The notes under the pieces are model-generated. The model was not told the origin of the DNA. It saw only the letters and a list, made by a program, of their open reading frames with translations, and searched no databases. Source: CAYMLQ01 sp964390795 (GTDB lineage: Bacteria; Verrucomicrobiota; Kiritimatiellia; RFP12; UBA1067). Taken from it: a DNA stretch of 11,367 nt. Below are positions 6,496-11,367 of this stretch, in pieces (positions within the stretch are counted from its first letter, which is position 1; each line of letters starts with the position of its first letter). The translations under genes were made by a program, and so were the position numbers. The stretch lies in the NCBI GenBank assembly GCA_964390795.1, contig CAYMLQ010000174.1, forward strand, positions 1 through 11,367, read 5' to 3'.

Positions 6496-9400
6496 AGAAC
6501 GCGGTTATTCCTCACGGCTGCGCTTCTCGGCGGCCTCTGCTCACAGGCTGCCGTCCTCATGGACTACGACGACGGCCTCTCGAACGGCGTGCATGATGCG
6601 CAGCTCAACGACGGCGATTTTTCCAGCCATACCAACTACTCCGGCGCGGGCATTTCGAGTCCCTTCAGCGCCATGACGGAGTGGTTCGATCTGGCTCATC
6701 CGAGCAATCAGGGCTATCAGGGCTTTCGAAAGGACTACGACGCGGACGGCTCGGGAGGCAAGCAGAGCCTTGCCGCCGAACTCGTGCTGGGTGGCGCGTG
6801 CCCGGTTTTCGCGCAAGACCTCGCTTACACCATCCAGACGAACGACCAGTATGTGGGGAGATTCCTGCTCCGGGGAAGCGGGCTCGAGGCGGGCGATGAT
6901 TTCGTTCTCACCCTGTTCTACACCGACAACGACACCCTGACCGGAACCCCGGTCACGGTCTTCAGCTACACGGTTCCCGCAGCGGAAATAACGAACGCCT
7001 ACGCCGCCACTGTCTACACCACGGGAGAGGTAGCCGCTCACGCGGTCGGCAGAAAACTGATGTGCCGGTTCCAGGGTTTCGGAGGAAGCGGCGATTGGAT
7101 GTTTTCCGACAACCACTACCTCGGCCATCCGACCTCACCCGCCCCGGGTGATATCCCGGACACGTCCCACCTGCTCGACGTCACGGCCGACCCCGAGAAC
7201 CTCTATTCCGGCGCCCCGCTGTTCGACTGGCCCTTCTTCGGCGGGCGGACCCGGATCATGGCCAAGTACGCCTCGGACATGCCGAACCACCGGCATGTGC
7301 TCGGGGTCGCCTATGCGAACTACGCGGTCGTGAACAGGACCTTCAACTACCCGCCGGACACCTCTACGGCGAATGCGATCACCGACCTGCCGCTGCTCCC
7401 AACCATCCAGTATGCCCAGCTCGGCAAGATCAACGCGACCGCCGAGGATGGCGAAAGGCCGCTGGCGCAAGACCCGGCCGCGGTTCAGGCCTATGCGGCC
7501 CACTATCCGAACCTGCTCCTGGGGGGCGGTCAGGTGGCGGAACTCGACGGCATTTTCTGGTGGGTCTTCCCTCAGTACTACGGGCGCACGCCGCTCGGCC
7601 CCGGCGGGAGGATCTTCCCGACCGCCTGGTACGACGATCTCGAAGCCGTCCTGAAACGCTCCCCAACCCCTTATCTGACGATGCAGCACAACCAATCCTG
7701 GAGCGCGGTCTATTGGGCGGCGGAACACGCGCTGTCCATGGGCGGACCGCAATTGTTCTACCGCAGTAACAACAGTATTGCGGAGAGCATGACCGCCTAC
7801 CGCTCCGCCTACCGCCAGTATCCCCATCCCTTTTCGATCCAGTTTTCCGGGCAGCCCGGGTTAACCGTCTCGAACCTCACCGAGGTGCTCAACAGCGGTG
7901 CGGAACCCGTGTATACCCTTGCAGAAAGTTATTTGGGGCCGAGCTACGGAAAGAGCTACGCCCTGGCCCGCCAGATGCTCTACTACGCCTGGCTACAGGG
8001 CGCGCGGTCGTTCAACTTTGAAGGCGGCGAGTGGGTCACGGCGATCGCAGCCCACTATCCCTCGCCGCTGGGCACCTTCGGCAAGAAGGCGGACGACTTC
8101 ATCGCCGGCATCGGGCCCGCCGGACCGGTGGACACCCCAGTCGCCGTCCTCAGCGAGTTCTCCAACACCTGGAAGCCGCCCCTCGTAGACTTTCCCTCCA
8201 ACAAAAGCGTCCAGTTTCTAATCACCGGCAAAGAACCTTACGCCCTCGGCGACTACCAGCTTCACGGCCTGCACGACTTTTTCATGCCGGGCTATCTGCA
8301 ATGCGAGTGGATCTACGATAATGAAATGATGGAAGATTACGCCCTTCCGCCCACCCCCTACGGCGACTGTGCGGACTACGTGCTGAGCAACGTGCGCGAA
8401 GAGGCCCTCTCCAGGTACCGTTTGTTGCTCTGGGGCGGCGTGCCGCCCCAGGCCCCTTCCGTGGTGCGCGAGAAGCTCGTCCGCCACATCGCAGTGCGGC
8501 AGGGCCGCGTCGTCCTGTTCGCCGCAGCAGCCCGCAGCCTGTTCCCGGAACTCTTCTCGGACGCGGCGGCTACGACCGTGGCCGCCGGAACCCTGATTGA
8601 ATATGGCACGAACACCTTCGCCGAAGCCGCCTCCTTCACCCTCGAACACCTGGCCGGCACCTCGGGCATGCAGGTGCTGGCGACCGCCGGCGGCGCCCCG
8701 CTCATCGTCGAGACCCTGGGCGGCCTCGTGCTCGTACTCAGCGACTATGGCATGAACAAGAACCAGTATGTCGATCCCGACGCGGCCCGCTGGAGCTACG
8801 GCCAGCTCGTCACGCAGATTCCCTACAAGCTCCTGACGCACGCCAAGCGACTGCTCGAAGCCGAGGTCTCCGCCTGCGTCCCGTTCACTGCGGGCAACAC
8901 CAACCTGCACTACCTCGTGACGCGACCCCGGGAGGGCGAATACTTAGTCGGCCTCTTCAACGACAAGATGACCAGCGAGCCCTTCGACCTTACCTCCCGG
9001 ATCGGCCTGATCACCTCGCTGGTGGAGGTGGCCCTGAATGACAATCAGGACGAGCTCAAAGCGACGGCAGGCGGGGCCGCCTACGCCCCGCCCGGCCTGC
9101 GCGCGTCGCCGGCCCTTCCGCTCGACTACGGGCTCTCGGACGCCTCGCACATCGAGGGGCGCGACTTCCGCCTCTTCCGCCTCCTCGTGGCTGAAACCGA
9201 ACCGCGGCCCTTCCCTTCGATCCAGTTCCCCGCCCGCCCCGCCGGACGCGTGCTGGCCGTCCCCGGGCTCGGGCAGATCCGCCCGTACCTCCAGGCCATG
9301 CCCTCGTTCTTCCAGTGGTTCGACGGCGTCGAGGTCGAGGCCCGCGAGCTGCTGTCCACGGACGACGGCTGGCTCGCCGAGCAGGCGCACTGGCTGGACC

Positions 9401-11367
9401 GGCGCGGCGTGCGCGTGGTGGCGGACGCCGACGGACTCAACGAGACCAACACGCTGGCCGCAGTCGCCAAACTGGCGCTGATCGGCAGCGGGCTGAAGAA
9501 CCTCGTTGTCGCGGCGCCTTCCCCGGCAGTCCAGTCTGCTGCCGCCGCGGCAGACGTGGCGCTCACCAACCCCGCTGACGTGCATCGCGTGTGCCTCGCG
9601 GGCGAACGGTTCGCGCCGTCCGCCGCCCTCAACATCCTGGGCCGCTACTATGGCAGCGAGGAGAACCTGTTCGCGGACGTGCGGCACTTCCGGGATGGTG
9701 TGGCGGTCACGGAACTTCGCGGCGCGACGACACCGGTCGGTCTCTACGCCCCCCTGGCGGTCGGGACGTATCTGGGCAACGACTTCCTGTACGTCGGCCC
9801 CTCTCTCGACAACCTCGGCGACCGCCTGCTTGCGGACACAGCGGGGTTCGGCAAGTTTCGTGGGGTGAAGATCGACTCGACTTACCTGCTGGCCAGGTCC
9901 GAGGATGCCCTGCTCGCGGACAAAGCCGCGCTTGCCCAACTGGGCCTTGAACTGCTTATCGATCTGCGGCGGGACCAGATGCACTTTGACCGGATCGCGT
10001 GGTATCCGCACATCCCCAACTACGCGAGCGGAACCAACCTCTACGCGGAAGTGCTCCGTAGAATGCAGCTCCTGGGCTCAACCGAACTCATCCTGACGGT
10101 GCAGGATGTCGGCGACATGCGCGGCAAGGCCGCCTACATCGCGCAGCGCGACGCGACCCTGGGCCTGTTCGCGGATCTGGCCGCGGGCCGGAACATCAAC
10201 CTGCATCTCATCGTCTACCCCGGCCATTCCACGTCCGTCACAGGCAGGCCCAACGTTTTCGTGCTGCAAGGCGCGGGCACCGCCTCTCCGTTTAAGCTGG
10301 CGCTTTCAAGCGGAAACATCGGCACCGGAGCCGCCAAGATCTACGACGATGACGGCGGGCTTTACGCAACCGCCTACGCGCAGCCCCTGAGCGAATGGAC
10401 CCGGCTGGTCGGCGGCAGCGCCGGCGGCCTCTGGGGAACCTCCGCCAACTGGTCGGGCGGCGTCCCGAACGCGGCGCAAGCCATCGCGGATTTCAGCGCC
10501 CTAGACCTCTCCGCGCCGTCAACTGTCACCAACGAGGCAACCCGCACGGTGGGCGCGCTCCGCTTCGGCGACACGTCGGCGAGCCACGACTGGACGCTGA
10601 CCAACGCCTCGCTGACGCTGACGGCGAGCGTGGGGCTGCCGTGCATCACCGTGAACAACCGCACGGCCACGCTCCACACGGTTCTGACCGGCACCCAAGG
10701 CCTCGTCAAGAGCGGCGCGGGCACGCTCGCGCTGGCTGCGGTCAACACGTTCACCGGCGGGACGACGGTGGACAGCGGCACGCTGCGTCTCATCGCGGGA
10801 AAGCCGGCCGTGCGCGGGGCCGTCACCGTCAACAGCGGCGCTACGCTCAGCATCGGCGGCAACGCTTGGGAGGGCTTCGGCTCAACAGCCGGCCAGAAGA
10901 TCGACACGCTCAACCTCAACGGCGGGACGCTGAGCAACACGCTGAGCACCGCCATGATCGTCGACGCCGCGGTGAACCTGACGGCCGGCGCGTGGGTCGG
11001 CAGCCAGTGCTGGTGGAGAAACACGCGGCTGACCAGCTTGGCCAGCGCCGGTCTCTCCGCCTTCGCCGGAGATATCATTTTTTACTTGGCCTATACGGAC
11101 GCGCCGTTGATCGTCACGGTCGCGGACGGTCCGGCGGCGGCCGACCTGACGGTCAACGGCGTCATCAAGGAGAACGCATCGGCCGGCAGGTCCGGCCAAG
11201 TCGTCAAGCAGGGCGCGGGCACGCTGGTTCTCACCGGCGCGAACAGCTACACGGGGCCGACGACGATCAACGCGGGCGCGCTGCAGCTCGGCAACGGCGG
11301 CACCGCCGGCTCGCTGTCAGCGGTCGGCGCGATCACCAACCACGGGACTCTGGTCTTCAACCGCTCG
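6493..11367 (+). CDS. Giant secreted protein: N-terminal beta module, GH-like unit paralogous to the 258-3605 product, C-terminal PATR repeats; partial at right edge
   Basis: The frame stays open from ATG 6493 to the window end (1625 codons, no stop), so the C-terminus is missing. The signal peptide is short (MRTRLFLTAALLGGLCSQA). Residues about 20-228 are a beta-rich module opening V-L-M-D-Y-D-D-G and ending in a W-M-F-S-D-N-H-Y-L strand, like jelly-roll carbohydrate-binding modules whose last strand is x-D-N-x-x-L. Residues about 233-1296 align colinearly with nearly the whole mature 258-3605 product, including identical Y-G-L-S-D-A-S-H-I-E-G-R-D-F-R-L-F-R-L and DLRRDQMHFDR. Glu350 and Glu510 match Glu165 and Glu325 there, but Glu162 is replaced by Gln347. 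From about 1300 a G-x-W-G-T-S-A-N-W-S-G-G-V-P-N motif opens a PATR region with clear repeats at about 1403-1434 and 1568-1600. ATG directly follows the previous stop. It is probably a surface-attached or matrix-embedded form of the same enzyme; substrate and activity are unknown. Confidence 0.9.
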   Translation, partial: MRTRLFLTAALLGGLCSQAAVLMDYDDGLSNGVHDAQLNDGDFSSHTNYSGAGISSPFSAMTEWFDLAHPSNQGYQGFRKDYDADGSGGKQSLAAELVLGGACPVFAQDLAYTIQTNDQYVGRFLLRGSGLEAGDDFVLTLFYTDNDTLTGTPVTVFSYTVPAAEITNAYAATVYTTGEVAAHAVGRKLMCRFQGFGGSGDWMFSDNHYLGHPTSPAPGDIPDTSHLLDVTADPENLYSGAPLFDWPFFGGRTRIMAKYASDMPNHRHVLGVAYANYAVVNRTFNYPPDTSTANAITDLPLLPTIQYAQLGKINATAEDGERPLAQDPAAVQAYAAHYPNLLLGGGQVAELDGIFWWVFPQYYGRTPLGPGGRIFPTAWYDDLEAVLKRSPTPYLTMQHNQSWSAVYWAAEHALSMGGPQLFYRSNNSIAESMTAYRSAYRQYPHPFSIQFSGQPGLTVSNLTEVLNSGAEPVYTLAESYLGPSYGKSYALARQMLYYAWLQGARSFNFEGGEWVTAIAAHYPSPLGTFGKKADDFIAGIGPAGPVDTPVAVLSEFSNTWKPPLVDFPSNKSVQFLITGKEPYALGDYQLHGLHDFFMPGYLQCEWIYDNEMMEDYALPPTPYGDCADYVLSNVREEALSRYRLLLWGGVPPQAPSVVREKLVRHIAVRQGRVVLFAAAARSLFPELFSDAAATTVAAGTLIEYGTNTFAEAASFTLEHLAGTSGMQVLATAGGAPLIVETLGGLVLVLSDYGMNKNQYVDPDAARWSYGQLVTQIPYKLLTHAKRLLEAEVSACVPFTAGNTNLHYLVTRPREGEYLVGLFNDKMTSEPFDLTSRIGLITSLVEVALNDNQDELKATAGGAAYAPPGLRASPALPLDYGLSDASHIEGRDFRLFRLLVAETEPRPFPSIQFPARPAGRVLAVPGLGQIRPYLQAMPSFFQWFDGVEVEARELLSTDDGWLAEQAHWLDRRGVRVVADADGLNETNTLAAVAKLALIGSGLKNLVVAAPSPAVQSAAAAADVALTNPADVHRVCLAGERFAPSAALNILGRYYGSEENLFADVRHFRDGVAVTELRGATTPVGLYAPLAVGTYLGNDFLYVGPSLDNLGDRLLADTAGFGKFRGVKIDSTYLLARSEDALLADKAALAQLGLELLIDLRRDQMHFDRIAWYPHIPNYASGTNLYAEVLRRMQLLGSTELILTVQDVGDMRGKAAYIAQRDATLGLFADLAAGRNINLHLIVYPGHSTSVTGRPNVFVLQGAGTASPFKLALSSGNIGTGAAKIYDDDGGLYATAYAQPLSEWTRLVGGSAGGLWGTSANWSGGVPNAAQAIADFSALDLSAPSTVTNEATRTVGALRFGDTSASHDWTLTNASLTLTASVGLPCITVNNRTATLHTVLTGTQGLVKSGAGTLALAAVNTFTGGTTVDSGTLRLIAGKPAVRGAVTVNSGATLSIGGNAWEGFGSTAGQKIDTLNLNGGTLSNTLSTAMIVDAAVNLTAGAWVGSQCWWRNTRLTSLASAGLSAFAGDIIFYLAYTDAPLIVTVADGPAAADLTVNGVIKENASAGRSGQVVKQGAGTLVLTGANSYTGPTTINAGALQLGNGGTAGSLSAVGAITNHGTLVFNRS
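10699..10797 (+). repeat. PATR beta-strand repeat unit 1 inside the 6493 gene
   Basis: The codons read G-L-V-K-S-G-A-G-T-L-A-L, then N-T-F-T-G-G-T-T-V-D-S-G-T-L-R-L. This is the canonical autotransporter-associated beta-strand repeat pattern (K-x-G-x-G-T-L-x-L ... N-T-Y-T-G-x-T-T-V-x-x-G-T-L). Each unit is about 32 residues and is expected to form turns of a beta-helix stalk. Confidence 0.9.
11194..11292 (+). repeat. PATR beta-strand repeat unit 2 inside the 6493 gene
   Basis: The codons read V-V-K-Q-G-A-G-T-L-V-L-T-G-A-N-S-Y-T-G-P-T-T-I-N-A-G-A-L-Q-L, matching the unit at 10699 position by position. The unit starts 165 codons after the first; the stretch between them is also Thr/Asn/Gly-rich beta sequence but lacks the canonical signature. 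More units probably follow beyond the window. Confidence 0.9.

Noticed and set aside
6523..6543. Possible lipobox at Cys16 of the 6493 gene product
   Set aside because: The residues before Cys are Gly-Gly-Leu, which do not fit the Leu-(Ala/Ser)-(Gly/Ala)-Cys pattern. An ordinary Sec cleavage after Ser-Gln-Ala fits better.
8944..10011. Minus-strand open frame (355 codons) opposite the GH-like paralogue
   Set aside because: The + strand protein is conserved with the 258-3605 product across this stretch, which shows the real coding frame.
7148..10390. Several plus-strand frames of 60-120 codons within this stretch
   Set aside because: All lie out of frame inside the continuous 6493-11367 reading frame and have Arg/Ser/Pro-biased translations without motifs.

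Overview
The window holds one tightly packed, rightward run of genes, all on the + strand, at high GC. There are three complete or nearly complete genes for large exported proteins, plus the tail of a fourth at the left edge. The gaps between them are 30, 25 and 0 bases, so the set looks like a single transcription unit. I see no promoter, terminator, RNA gene, CRISPR array or insertion sequence.

Layout. Bases 3-227 are the C-terminal end of a protein resembling the tail of autotransporter-associated beta-strand repeat (PATR-type) proteins. Bases 258-3605 encode a secreted protein of 1115 residues that I read as an uncharacterised glycoside-hydrolase-like enzyme: a probable TIM barrel, a glutamine-amidotransferase-like domain, and a second barrel-like C-terminal domain. 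Bases 3631-6492 encode a secreted fusion of a GH29 alpha-L-fucosidase and a Cys-type (formylglycine) sulfatase, with the recognisable active-site motifs of both. Bases 6493-11367 are an open reading frame that runs off the right edge (1625 codons so far). It carries a signal peptide, an N-terminal beta-rich module, a full-length paralogue of the 1115-residue protein, and then PATR repeats.

Organism. PATR-rich secreted enzymes, many sulfatases and fucosidases, high GC and weak Shine-Dalgarno signals together suggest the PVC group, most likely Kiritimatiellota, Lentisphaerota or another Verrucomicrobiota-related lineage. This is an inference from gene content; no marker gene is present.

How it may work. 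Fucosidase and sulfatase in one chain point to a sulfated, fucose-containing glycan such as fucoidan or sulfated mucin O-glycan. The two paralogous GH-like proteins flank the fusion, one apparently free and one attached to a long beta-repeat stalk. They are the best candidates for an undescribed enzyme family acting on the same polymer.
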